NCBI GenBank assembly: GCA_934120265.1 | Contig: CAKOTU010000012.1 | Location: forward strand, 1-32,436 | Length of the DNA: 32,436 bases | DNA from: an uncultured Bacilli bacterium | GTDB taxonomy: Bacteria; Bacillota_I; Bacilli_A; RF39; UBA660 | Direction of reading: 5' to 3' | Part shown: positions 1 through 6,971 of the stretch, piece after piece | How positions within the stretch are numbered: position 1 is the stretch's first letter | Layout of the letters: the number at the start of each line of letters is the position of its first letter | Position numbers and translations under genes: made by a program | Notes under the pieces: model-generated | Seen by the model: only the letters and a program-made list of their open reading frames with translations | What the model was told of the DNA's origin: nothing | The model's database searches: none

Positions 1-324
1 CAAGGTGTAACTGGGCCTACTGGACCTACCGGTGCTACTGGGCCTCAAGGTATTCAAGGTGTGACTGGTCCTACTGGGCCTACTGGTGCTACGGGTCTTC
101 AAGGTATTCAAGGTGTAACTGGGCCTACTGGACCTACCGGTGCTACTGGGCCTCAAGGTATTCAAGGTGTGACTGGTCCTACTGGACCTACTGGTGCTAC
201 GGGTCTTCAAGGTATTCAAGGTGTAACTGGGCCTACTGGACCTACTGGCGCTACTGGGCCTCAAGGTATTCAAGGTGTTACCGGTCCTACTGGGCCTACT
301 GGTGCTACTGGAGTTTCACCAACT
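1..324 (+). repeat. 54-bp / 108-bp tandem repeat coding collagen triplets
   Basis: The start of the unit (CAAGGTGTAACTGG) recurs at 1, 109 and 217, exactly 108 bp apart. Each 108-bp block is two 54-bp (18-residue) subunits that differ at synonymous positions and at P/L before Q-G-I. The nested periodicity indicates recent unequal duplication. Confidence 0.9.
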
Positions 325-477
325 ATAACAATCGGTACCGTTACAACGGGTAATCCAGATACACAAGCCGCTGCTACTATAACAGGGACATCACCAAATT
401 TTGTTTTAAATTTAACTATACCAAGTGGAGCAACTGGACCTACTGGGCCTACTGGTCCAACAGGAAGTTCTGGATAA
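1..477 (+). CDS. Collagen-like repeat surface protein, 3' part
   Basis: The frame is open from the first base, so the gene begins left of the window; 158 residues are visible. Residues 1 to about 103 are Gly-X-Y collagen triplets in an 18-residue unit (Q-G-V-T-G-P-T-G-P-T-G-A-T-G plus P/L-Q-G-I), followed by a non-collagenous stretch (about 104-142) and a final short G-P-T block ending in G-S-S-G and TAA. Proteins of this class in Bacillota and their phages form trimeric collagen-like stalks on cell, spore or virion surfaces. Threonine is at the Y position, as in bacterial collagens that lack hydroxyproline. The N-terminal domain is missing, so location and anchoring cannot be told. A terminator follows 20 bp downstream. 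Confidence 0.9.
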   Translation, partial: QGVTGPTGPTGATGPQGIQGVTGPTGPTGATGLQGIQGVTGPTGPTGATGPQGIQGVTGPTGPTGATGLQGIQGVTGPTGPTGATGPQGIQGVTGPTGPTGATGVSPTITIGTVTTGNPDTQAAATITGTSPNFVLNLTIPSGATGPTGPTGPTGSSG

Positions 478-497
478 TATATAGTTTTAGTTTGTTT

Positions 498-526
498 AAG
501 CATCTAATTATATAAGATGCTTTTTT
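498..526 (+). terminator. Intrinsic terminator of the collagen-like gene
   Basis: Seven-bp stem AGCATCT (499-505) / AGATGCT (515-521) followed by a run of six T, 21 bp after the stop codon. Confidence 0.85.
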
Positions 527-535
527 ATGTATAAT

Positions 536-578
536 AAAAGCAGTTTTTCTTCAATAAGAAAACTGCTGTTTTTTTGTG
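536..578. terminator. Bidirectional intrinsic terminator
   Basis: The stem AGCAGTTTT...AAAACTGCT has an A-rich left flank and a T7 right flank. It ends one base before the stop of the minus-strand gene that ends at 579, so it probably terminates that gene and backs up the collagen-gene terminator. Confidence 0.75.
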
Positions 579-1097
579 TTAATATTTTTTAGTAAAAAGT
601 TTCTTTATAAATAATATTATTTCACTTAAACTCGTTATAATTAATAGTATTACAAATATTACACCTAGTGATAGTAAGAATCCTTTTAATGTTCTTAGGA
701 ATGAAATATATTTTCCGATTTTTGCTATTTTAAATTCATATGTGCCAAGTACAGATGATTTGTTGATTGTTGATGTTCCATTTTTACTTACTATATCAAT
801 GGTTTTATTTTCAATGTCAATACTTTTTACTTTTCCATAAGCCATTTTGTTTTTATCTGTAGTATAAATTATCAGAGCATCCTCTTTTAATTCTGAATCG
901 ATATTTTGGTTTACGATTATGATGTCATCTTTTTTTATTTGTTCATCTTCATAGTCTTTATCAGTTATGAGAACTCTATGATTTCCTATTGTAAATGGAT
1001 TTCCATTATAGAATACATTTTGTAGAAAAACTATAAAAATTATAACACTTATTATGGCTAAAAAAATACTGATGATTCTAACTAAAGTATCTCTCAT
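579..1097 (-). CDS. Signal peptidase I (S26)-like membrane protein without catalytic residues
   Basis: 172 residues, start at ATG 1097 with AAGGAG 8 nt upstream. One N-terminal TM segment (about 7-27), an extracytoplasmic beta-rich domain, and a C-terminal TM segment (about 138-163). The layout and phrases such as K-K-D-D-I-I-I-V, a Y-G-K-V-K-S-I strand and a G-x-Y-x-x-x-I-A-K-I-G-K-Y motif before the second TM match archaeal/SipW-type signal peptidases. The S-M-x-P serine motif and a clear general base (Lys or His) are absent: the matching place reads N-G-N-P-F-T. It is therefore probably a pseudoenzyme or scaffold. The family call is from fold logic only and is moderate. The promoter is at 1134-1162. 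Confidence 0.55.
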   Translation of the reverse strand: MRDTLVRIISIFLAIISVIIFIVFLQNVFYNGNPFTIGNHRVLITDKDYEDEQIKKDDIIIVNQNIDSELKEDALIIYTTDKNKMAYGKVKSIDIENKTIDIVSKNGTSTINKSSVLGTYEFKIAKIGKYISFLRTLKGFLLSLGVIFVILLIITSLSEIILFIKKLFTKKY

Positions 1098-1133
1098 AAT
1101 ATTATCTCCTTATACATTTATTATTATGTTATA

Positions 1134-1162
1134 GATATATCATATTATGGAAATTATGTCAA
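1134..1162 (-). promoter_or_regulatory. Sigma-A type promoter for the S26-like gene
   Basis: On the minus strand: TTGACA (1162-1157), 17-bp spacer, TATATC (1139-1134) with an extended TG before the -10. A full-consensus -35. Confidence 0.75.
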
Positions 1163-1314
1163 AAATAACAGTTTAAAATTCTCCGAAGAAATACAGAAAA
1201 AGAAAATCCAATTTATTAAAATTTTAGTTTTTTATCATTTATAAAAAGACTTTACACTAATATTAATATATAATTTTAGTAATCTCTAGTTTATATTTTT
1301 TTAATTGATATTTG

Positions 1315-1323
1315 TGATATACT
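1315..1323 (+). promoter_or_regulatory. Extended -10 promoter for the two-TM gene
   Basis: TGATATACT (TG plus -10 TATACT), 24 bp before the ATG at 1348, with only a T-rich -35. The rest of 1163-1347 is AT-rich with nothing else recognised. Confidence 0.5.
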
Positions 1324-1347
1324 TTAGAAAATAAGGAGAAATGATTT

Positions 1348-2019
1348 ATGGTAAATAGAGTATTTGTTTATTCAGATGAAGAAGCTAGGAAAAATAATAA
1401 TTACACAACACTAAAAAGACTACTACTGGTGAATTTTGGTATATTTTTTATTTTGTTTCTTTTTATTTTGTTTCTTTTTATTTTTATTTTACCCGATTTT
1501 GATATAGAATTTATATTAGTATTAGTTGTATCCGTAATGTTAATTTACGGTTTTAATTGGAGAAAAAAATACTTTTCTAGGTTTTCAGCTTTTGCAACTG
1601 ACACTGATGGCAATGTATACTATATAAAAAATATTATGCCCAGTGGAATTTTTGCAATAGGAGGAATAGCATCGCCCTATCTTTTAGAAAATGTCTCAAA
1701 TAATACAGATGTGAGTTTTAATTCTGAATTTGATAAAGCACTAGCAATAATGAAAAAACCTGACGCGATTGCTATTGCAGTAGAGCATCCTGATTCTACT
1801 TATAATATAGAAATCTATAGAATTTTAAAAGTTCATAATTACATTGAAACTTCGCATACAATAAAATTAATTTGTGACTATCAAATTAAAATCAATGGAA
1901 AAGTAAAAGCAAAAAATAATGCAACTCTTACCATTTATAAATCATATAATAATTTTGGTGATTTGCTACATACATTATTAAACATAAATAACAATTATAA
2001 TACGATAAATAAGATGTAG
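1348..2019 (+). CDS. Hypothetical membrane protein with two N-terminal TM helices
   Basis: 223 residues, ATG preceded by AAGGAGAAATGATTT. Residues about 24-48 and 53-70 are strongly hydrophobic (the first rich in F/L/I); the remaining 150 residues are soluble and probably cytoplasmic, beginning F-S-A-F-A-T-D-T-D-G-N-V-Y. The DNA for the first helix contains a short direct repeat of TTTTATTTTGTTTC. It is the only complete plus-strand gene in the left part of the window and has its own promoter and terminator, so it is monocistronic. I do not recognise the family. Confidence 0.75.
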   Translation: MVNRVFVYSDEEARKNNNYTTLKRLLLVNFGIFFILFLFILFLFIFILPDFDIEFILVLVVSVMLIYGFNWRKKYFSRFSAFATDTDGNVYYIKNIMPSGIFAIGGIASPYLLENVSNNTDVSFNSEFDKALAIMKKPDAIAIAVEHPDSTYNIEIYRILKVHNYIETSHTIKLICDYQIKINGKVKAKNNATLTIYKSYNNFGDLLHTLLNINNNYNTINKM

Positions 2020-2048
2020 AAATTAATATAGTTTCTGTGTGATTCTTA

Positions 2049-2087
2049 AAATAAATACTATGGTGCATATACTATAGTATTTATTTT
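2049..2087 (+). terminator. AT-rich intrinsic terminator
   Basis: Thirteen-bp stem AAATAAATACTAT (2049-2061) / ATAGTATTTATTT (2074-2086) around a 12-nt loop, followed by T. It lies 30 bp after the two-TM gene. Confidence 0.7.
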
Positions 2088-2149
2088 ATATAAAAAATTG
2101 TATATTTTAATTTTGAATATGATTATTAAGATATGAAAATTTTAGTCAA

Positions 2150-2174
2150 GAAAAAGGTATTATTATAATACCTT
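2150..2174 (-). terminator. Intrinsic terminator of the 11-mer repeat gene
   Basis: Minus strand: AAGGTATTA / TAATACCTT with a 3-nt loop, then a T-rich tail (2155-2150). It begins 8 bp after the stop. Confidence 0.8.
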
Positions 2175-2181
2175 ATGTTTT

Positions 2182-2601
2182 TTATTTAAATAAATTTTGA
2201 AATGTGTCTTTGAACTTGTTGTATACACCTTTAAGTCTAGTTCCAAGCTTTGAGTTGGTTTCTTTATCCAATCTATCAAATCCTTTTTCCCAGTTATCTT
2301 CTAAGAATTTTTTTCCTTCTTCCATATGTTGATCAAAATACTCTTTTCCTTCTTTTGAATGTTGTTCTAAATACTCTTTTCCTTCTTCCATATGTTGCTC
2401 AAAATACTCTTTTCCTTCTTCTGAGTGTTGTTCTAAATATTCTTTACCTTTTTCTAAATGTTCGGTAAAGTATTTAATTCCTTCTTCTACTTTTTCTTGA
2501 ACCATAGCGTTATGTTCTTCAATTTTTGATGAAGTTTGATTATTAAGTGCTACATTACCATTGATAGTACCAATAGCTAAAGCAGTAACTAAAAAATTCA
2601 T
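2182..2601 (-). CDS. Helical protein with 11-residue repeats
   Basis: 139 residues, ATG 2601 preceded by AAAGGAG. The N-terminus (about 1-20) is weakly hydrophobic and could be a short signal or membrane anchor. Residues 48-112 are six 11-residue repeats of the form H-x-E-E-G-K-E-Y-L/F-E-Q, followed by a basic amphipathic tail. Eleven-residue periodicity is the 3-11 helix geometry of lipid- or surface-binding amphipathic helices (synuclein, apolipoprotein and LEA types). Binding to a membrane or granule surface is thus a fair inference, but no family is recognised. It is monocistronic with its own promoter and terminator. Confidence 0.7.
   Translation of the reverse strand: MNFLVTALAIGTINGNVALNNQTSSKIEEHNAMVQEKVEEGIKYFTEHLEKGKEYLEQHSEEGKEYFEQHMEEGKEYLEQHSKEGKEYFDQHMEEGKKFLEDNWEKGFDRLDKETNSKLGTRLKGVYNKFKDTFQNLFK
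2266..2460 (-). repeat. 33-bp tandem repeats (six units)
   Basis: DNA repeats behind the 11-residue protein repeats. Alternate units are most alike (Y-L-E-Q-H-S versus Y-F-E-Q-H-M), giving a 66-bp super-period and implying duplication of a pair. Confidence 0.85.
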
Positions 2602-2630
2602 AATTTTCTCCTTTAATAATTATTTTTTTG

Positions 2631-2660
2631 ACAGATAGCGTACATATAATAGCCATCTGT
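2631..2660 (-). promoter_or_regulatory. Inverted repeat in the 5' UTR of the 11-mer repeat gene
   Basis: Arms ACAGATAGC (2631-2639) and GCCATCTGT (2652-2660), with one mismatch. It lies just downstream of the predicted -10, at or near the transcription start, and has no U-tract in the reading direction. That fits an operator or a 5' stabilising stem better than a terminator. Confidence 0.45.
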
Positions 2661-2667
2661 TTGATAT

Positions 2668-2696
2668 ATTTTATCATATTTATTAATTTTTAGCAA
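2668..2696 (-). promoter_or_regulatory. Promoter for the 11-mer repeat gene
   Basis: Minus strand: TTGCTA (2696-2691), 17-bp spacer, TAAAAT (2673-2668) preceded by TGA (extended -10). Confidence 0.6.
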
Positions 2697-2739
2697 ATTA
2701 TCACTGATTAGTTGTTTTTTTTGTCACCTTTATTGACAG

Positions 2740-2769
2740 AAAGACTGATAAAATAATTTACCAGTCTTT
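2740..2769. terminator. Hairpin downstream of the ABC exporter gene, possible terminator
   Basis: AAAGACTG / CAGTCTTT stem continuing into TAAA / TTTA. It lies 70 bp past the exporter stop. The minus-strand tail is poor in T, so termination there is uncertain. Confidence 0.4.
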
Positions 2770-2839
2770 GTTGTTATAATCTTTTATTTTTTATTTTGTT
2801 ACTATTAATGTACCTATAAAAATCAGATTATTTATAATA

Positions 2840-4594
2840 TTAAATTACAGATGCTTGTTCTATTGAATTTGAAGTTTCATTTGAGTAGAGAGTTTGGTAT
2901 ACTTTTGATTTCTTTAGTAACTCATCATGAGTACCAAATGATTCTAGTTTACCTTTATCGATTATATTTATAACATCAGCATCTACAATTGTTGATAATC
3001 TATGGGCTACAATTATTACTGTATGATCTTTCACTAAATTATCTATAGTTTTCTTTATATATTCTTGAGACTCGTTATCTAAAGCGGAAGTTGCTTCATC
3101 AAATAGAATTATTTTAGTATTTAACATAAGTGTTCTAGCGATTGCTAAACGTTGTTTTTGCCCACCAGATAAATTAATTCCACCTTCTCCTATTACGGTG
3201 TCATATTTCTTTGGTAAGGACATTATATAATCATCAATATAAGCTCTTTTGCAGTATTCTCTTACTTCTTTTAAAGTTACATCTTTCTTTACTAGTTTGA
3301 AGTTATCAATAATTGATAAGTTAAATAAGAATGGTGCTTGTCTTATAATTGAAATATTGTTTCTTAAAGATTCTTCGGTTAAGTCTTTTATATTTACACC
3401 ATCTATTAATATTTCTCCTTTAGTTGTATCAAAGTATCTTAATAATAAATTGAAAATAGTTGATTTACCATTACCTGATTTTCCTACTACAGCTATCTTT
3501 TTATTTGGTAATAGTTTTAAGTTTAGACCAGTTAATGTATAGTCCTCTTCTTCAGAATATTTAAATTTTACGTTTTTAAATTCGATTACGCCTTTGTTGT
3601 TAACTAATACTTTATCACCAAACTTCTCATCTTCGTACAATTTATTATCGATTATTTCACTTATACGTTTTAGAGAAACTGTTACTTTATTGTAGCTAAC
3701 TCCAAATTCTGAGATGCTTTCAACAACTTCATCAATACGCCAGATATACATTTCTAGCATAATAAATGTAGCGTATGTAATCCTACCTTGTATAAAATAG
3801 TATCCAGCAGTAAATAAAATTATTAATTGTAGTATGAAGTAACTCAAATTATTTAAACTATAATACCAAGCCTCATAGTTTTTAATTTTTTTAGTACTTG
3901 TAAATAGGTTTGATAATTGATTTTTAATATTTTCTTCAATATTTTTCTTTATACCTAAAGATTTTATTTCTCTGATACCTGTAATGTTTTCGGTTGCGAC
4001 TTTAACATAAGCATCAGACTGCTTTTTTATTTCTTCTTGAGTCTTTTTAATTCTAGGGAAATACTTAGTTGAAATGAATCCCATGACAAATCCGAAAACT
4101 ATTACCTCTATACCTATAACAAAAGATATAGAGAATGCTAAAAATAAAATAATTACAACAGCTAAACTTTTACAAGTTAGCTTTATTAGTTTCGCTAACA
4201 GTTCCATTACTCTATCTGGATCGTTATAAAGTCTATTAATAAACTCGCCAACTCCTATATCTTCAAAAGCTTTTGCTGGTAATGAATCAATTTTTTTGTA
4301 TAAATCCATACTAACATTTTGAATAAATTTTATTTCTAAATAATTATATAACTTATTGGTTGGTACTTGTAATATAGAAAATACTAATATGTAGATACCT
4401 TCCCAAGAAATTAAGTATTTAGCAAAATTATAAACGTCCTTTAAAATAAGAAACTCTAAAGCTTTTCCCCAGAAATATGCAGCAAATAATACTGGTAAAT
4501 AGGTACATAGTATTAATAATATATAAATGATTAATTTAATTTTATCTTCTTTTAAATATCGCCATAATATTCTAAAATTACTTGCTTTTTTCAT
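2840..4594 (-). CDS. ABC exporter half-transporter (TM domain fused to ATPase)
   Basis: 584 residues from ATG 4594, chosen because AAAGGA sits 8 nt upstream; the upstream ATG at 4615 has no ribosome binding site. Six TM helices lie in residues about 20-300 (ABC type-1 exporter fold). The ATPase domain has Walker A G-K-S-G-N-G-K-S-T (about 371-379), signature L-S-G-G-Q (about 475-479), Walker B I-L-F-D-E-A-T-S-A-L-D (about 496-506) and an H-loop in V-A-H-R-L-S-T. It probably acts as a homodimer exporting a drug, lipid or peptide; there is no C39 peptidase domain. The substrate cannot be read from sequence. The leader ORF and hairpin upstream suggest induced expression, as for drug-resistance transporters. 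Confidence 0.92.
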   Translation of the reverse strand: MKKASNFRILWRYLKEDKIKLIIYILLILCTYLPVLFAAYFWGKALEFLILKDVYNFAKYLISWEGIYILVFSILQVPTNKLYNYLEIKFIQNVSMDLYKKIDSLPAKAFEDIGVGEFINRLYNDPDRVMELLAKLIKLTCKSLAVVIILFLAFSISFVIGIEVIVFGFVMGFISTKYFPRIKKTQEEIKKQSDAYVKVATENITGIREIKSLGIKKNIEENIKNQLSNLFTSTKKIKNYEAWYYSLNNLSYFILQLIILFTAGYYFIQGRITYATFIMLEMYIWRIDEVVESISEFGVSYNKVTVSLKRISEIIDNKLYEDEKFGDKVLVNNKGVIEFKNVKFKYSEEEDYTLTGLNLKLLPNKKIAVVGKSGNGKSTIFNLLLRYFDTTKGEILIDGVNIKDLTEESLRNNISIIRQAPFLFNLSIIDNFKLVKKDVTLKEVREYCKRAYIDDYIMSLPKKYDTVIGEGGINLSGGQKQRLAIARTLMLNTKIILFDEATSALDNESQEYIKKTIDNLVKDHTVIIVAHRLSTIVDADVINIIDKGKLESFGTHDELLKKSKVYQTLYSNETSNSIEQASVI

Positions 4595-4617
4595 TATATC
4601 CATCCTTTCTTGCATAA

Positions 4618-4640
4618 TAAAAGAGACCTAATGGCCTCTT
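4618..4640 (-). terminator. Terminator-like hairpin in the ABC exporter leader
   Basis: Minus-strand RNA: AAGAGGCC / GGUCUCUU with a 4-nt loop. The eighth pair is G-U and works only in minus-strand RNA. The tail is UUUUAUUAU. It lies between the leader ORF stop (4653) and the exporter SD (about 4606), where an attenuator would sit. Confidence 0.6.
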
Positions 4641-4652
4641 GATTTTTATATA

Positions 4653-4739
4653 TTAAAAACAAGTGAGAATACATTTATTCCCAAATCGGCCATTATTACT
4701 TCTAATTTTTTTCATTTTGCTTGTTGCTCTTATAATCAT
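4653..4739 (-). CDS. 28-residue leader peptide ORF before the ABC exporter
   Basis: ATG 4739 preceded by AGGAG with a 7-nt spacer, TAA at 4655-4653. The peptide is basic (begins M-I-I-R-A-T-S-K-M-K-K) and ends I-L-T-C-F. It starts about 25 nt after the predicted transcription start and stops before the attenuator-like hairpin. Position, size, good ribosome binding site and the overlapping RNA stem are those of a regulatory leader peptide, such as those of macrolide, phenicol and peptide-antibiotic resistance genes. It could also be a small functional peptide exported by the transporter. It was found by reading the intergenic DNA; homology is unknown. Confidence 0.6.
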   Translation of the reverse strand: MIIRATSKMKKIRSNNGRFGNKCILTCF

Positions 4740-4748
4740 ATTCTCACT
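4662..4748 (-). promoter_or_regulatory. Long-range RNA stem masking the leader ORF start
   Basis: The ten bases AGTGAGAATA just after the leader SD and into its ATG (minus 4748-4739) are perfectly complementary to TATTCTCACT in leader codons 23-26 (minus 4671-4662). The stem would close a 67-nt loop over the whole leader ORF and be opened or kept open by ribosomes. Confidence 0.55.
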
Positions 4749-4771
4749 CCTCTCTCTTCAAATTCATTTTC

Positions 4772-4800
4772 ATGGTATCATATTATTTTTTGTCTGTCAA
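4772..4800 (-). promoter_or_regulatory. Strong promoter for the leader and ABC exporter
   Basis: Minus strand: TTGACA (4800-4795), 17 bp, TACCAT (4777-4772) with extended TGA. It follows directly after the terminator of the upstream hydrolase gene, so the exporter is a separate unit. Confidence 0.8.
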
Positions 4801-4815
4801 CCTTCTTTTGATAAC

Positions 4816-4847
4816 AAAAGAAAAAGTATATATTTCTATATACTTTT
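4816..4847 (-). terminator. Terminator of the ftsEX-hydrolase operon
   Basis: Minus strand: AAAAGTATATA / TATATACTTTT with a GAAA loop, then TTCTTTTG. The stem overlaps the hydrolase stop codon. Confidence 0.8.
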
Positions 4848-6072
4848 AACGGTTATTCCATCTAGATGGAAAGTTAACGTATCTTGCTGGATTGATTGTA
4901 TTTTGTTGATATTCTCTCCAGGTACAACCTCCACCTTTATTCCAATCACAATTAGTAATTTCTAAATGCAAATGTGGTCCTGTGGAACAACCAGTTGAGC
5001 CCATGTAGCCAATGATAGTAAATGGTGTTACTATTTGACCTTCTGATATGGCACCGAAACTTCTTAAATGAGCGTATGTAGAATATATATATTTTCCGCC
5101 AACGTTATGTCTTATTTTAACAACAAGTGCTTGACCATTACATCCGTAACTACAGTTACCACCATTACGCCAATCACCGGATTTACAGTTGTCGTAGTAA
5201 ATCTTAAATACAGTACCAGTCGCAATAGGATAAACCGCAATGGCTTTATCGGAGCTAGATAGATCCATTCCTAAGTGTCCACCATAACCATAATATCCTT
5301 GCGTAATGTACCCGTATTGCATTGGTCTAAAGAAACCATTTGCACTAGGAGTTGATCCGCCACCTGCTGATTGTTCAACTCTATATTGACAAGATCGAAT
5401 ATCTTCATTGGTTCCACAGCCTAGTTTTTTATAATACGCTACATTTGCTTGCGCTGCTTTTATTTGTTCTTCTATTGTTGGCATTGTTTCTCTTATAGCC
5501 ATAGAGTCAGTCTCTATTTTTGATCTTTCATTTTCTAAATTTGCCTTAAGTGAATTTAGTTCTACTTTTTTCTGAGCCAATTCCTTTTGTTGAGCTTTGT
5601 TTTTTTCAATTAATTCTTCTAATTCTTTAATTAAATTATCATTATATTCAGTTAATTGTTCAACAACAGATAACCTATAAATCATATCTGTAATATCTGT
5701 TGCTCCAAAGGCGTATTCTAAGTAAGCATTGTCACCATTTGATATTTGATAATATTCTATTATTTTTTTACTTTCTTCGCCTTTTTCTTTTATTTCTTCA
5801 TTACTTTTTTCTATTTCATCTTGTAAACTATTAATTTCTTCTTCTGCCGATGCTATTTGCTTTTCAATACTAGATATTTTACTTCTTATTTGTGCGATTT
5901 CAGCATCATTCTTGGCTAAATTATCCTTTTTATCTTGAAGTTCTTTAGTATACTTTGCAACTTCATCTTCAAATTGCTTTATTGTTTTAGCACTTGTATT
6001 AATTGGTAGTGCTACAAGTGTCATTAAAAGGGCAATTATTATTGTTACTGATACTATTTTTGTCTTTTTCAT
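4846..6072 (-). CDS. Secreted coiled-coil M23 peptidoglycan endopeptidase (EnvC/PcsB-like role)
   Basis: 408 residues. Signal peptide (about 1-28, ending N-T-S-A-K), long coiled coil (about 30-215), G/S-rich linker, and a LytM/M23 domain (about 246-403). Zinc ligands H266, D270 (G-H-L-G-M-D) and H369 (H-L-H-L-E) and catalytic-type H335 and H367 are all present, so it should be an active endopeptidase. Its ATG overlaps the ftsX stop (TAATG), and coiled-coil hydrolases next to ftsEX are switched on by the FtsEX complex. Hence it probably cuts cross-links during septation or elongation. Oddity: about nine cysteines, in a CG...SC pair before the domain and in two glycine-rich insertions inside it, unusual for a secreted Bacillota protein and suggesting disulfides. 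Confidence 0.9.
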   Translation of the reverse strand: MKKTKIVSVTIIIALLMTLVALPINTSAKTIKQFEDEVAKYTKELQDKKDNLAKNDAEIAQIRSKISSIEKQIASAEEEINSLQDEIEKSNEEIKEKGEESKKIIEYYQISNGDNAYLEYAFGATDITDMIYRLSVVEQLTEYNDNLIKELEELIEKNKAQQKELAQKKVELNSLKANLENERSKIETDSMAIRETMPTIEEQIKAAQANVAYYKKLGCGTNEDIRSCQYRVEQSAGGGSTPSANGFFRPMQYGYITQGYYGYGGHLGMDLSSSDKAIAVYPIATGTVFKIYYDNCKSGDWRNGGNCSYGCNGQALVVKIRHNVGGKYIYSTYAHLRSFGAISEGQIVTPFTIIGYMGSTGCSTGPHLHLEITNCDWNKGGGCTWREYQQNTINPARYVNFPSRWNNR

Positions 6073-6971
6073 TATATCTTCAAATATTTCTTAACAGCAC
6101 TCGCACTACCGATCATACCTACTAAGATTCCTATTATTATAACCATTAGAGAAGTTGTATATATAAATGGTTCTGGTTTTATTAAGACTATTAATTTTGA
6201 AAATAAGTATCCATCAAAATGTTTATAAAATGCCATATAACCATATGTAGTGAATATTATTGGTATTATAGAACCTAAAACACCAAGTATCATACCTTCA
6301 ATTATAAATGGAGTTTTAATAGTAAAGTTACTTGCTCCTACTAATCTCATAATACCAATTTCTCTTTTTCTAGCTGATATTGTTAACTTTATAGTATTAA
6401 CAATCAAGAATACGGTAACTACTATTAGGGCAATTACTACTCCATAGGTAACATTTTTTATTGAAGTAAAAGCAGATACTAGTTTTTCTACCATTCCTTC
6501 CCCATAACGTACAACTGATACTGAATCAATTTTTTTAATTCTATCGGCTGTTGTTTTTATTTTTTCTATTTCTTTTACTTTTACTTGATAAGTATCTTTT
6601 AACGGGCTTTCTCCTTCATCGTAACCATCCAATACTTTAGCAAATACTTCTGACTCTTCTCTCATTTGTTCTTTTACTTGTTCTTTTGAAATAAAGGTTA
6701 TTTTCTCGACATTGGATATTTTATCTAATTCTTTTTTTACATCCTTTATGTCATTTGCGTCAGCGTCTCTATCTAGGAAGACAACTATTGTTAGATCTTT
6801 TTCTATTTCATCTGTAAAATTATTAATATTTAAAGAGGCCATTATAGCAATCGCTACAATAATTAGAGTTATTGTAATACAAGAAATGGAAGCTAGTGAT
6901 AAACTAAAATTTCTAATTACACTTTTAAAGGCATCTCTAAAACTTCTACCTAACATTCTAAATAGCTTCAT
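6072..6971 (-). CDS. ftsX: Cell division protein FtsX
   Basis: About 299 residues from ATG 6971, which has AAAGGAG 9 nt upstream; the ATG at 6977 is only 3 nt from that SD. TM1 is at about 22-44, followed by an extracytoplasmic domain (about 45-165) of the type that binds the hydrolase coiled coil, then three TM helices (about 172-198, 222-245, 265-288) with the conserved phrase R-K-R-E-I-G-I-M-R-L-V-G-A. It overlaps the end of ftsE by 14 bp and the hydrolase start by 1 bp, indicating tight coupling. FtsX passes ATP-driven movement from FtsE to the external hydrolase. Confidence 0.93.
   Translation of the reverse strand: MKLFRMLGRSFRDAFKSVIRNFSLSLASISCITITLIIVAIAIMASLNINNFTDEIEKDLTIVVFLDRDADANDIKDVKKELDKISNVEKITFISKEQVKEQMREESEVFAKVLDGYDEGESPLKDTYQVKVKEIEKIKTTADRIKKIDSVSVVRYGEGMVEKLVSAFTSIKNVTYGVVIALIVVTVFLIVNTIKLTISARKREIGIMRLVGASNFTIKTPFIIEGMILGVLGSIIPIIFTTYGYMAFYKHFDGYLFSKLIVLIKPEPFIYTTSLMVIIIGILVGMIGSASAVKKYLKI

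Noticed and set aside
2250..2468. Plus-strand 72-residue Leu/Phe-rich ORF
   Set aside because: It is the antisense shadow of the 33-bp repeats; no SD and no family-like features.
2840..4615. ATG 4615 as start of the ABC exporter
   Set aside because: No SD, and it sits in the tail of the attenuator hairpin; ATG 4594 has AAAGGA at good spacing.
4663..4965. Plus-strand 100-residue ORF over the leader region
   Set aside because: It runs antisense to the leader ORF, promoter and M23 gene end and has no SD.
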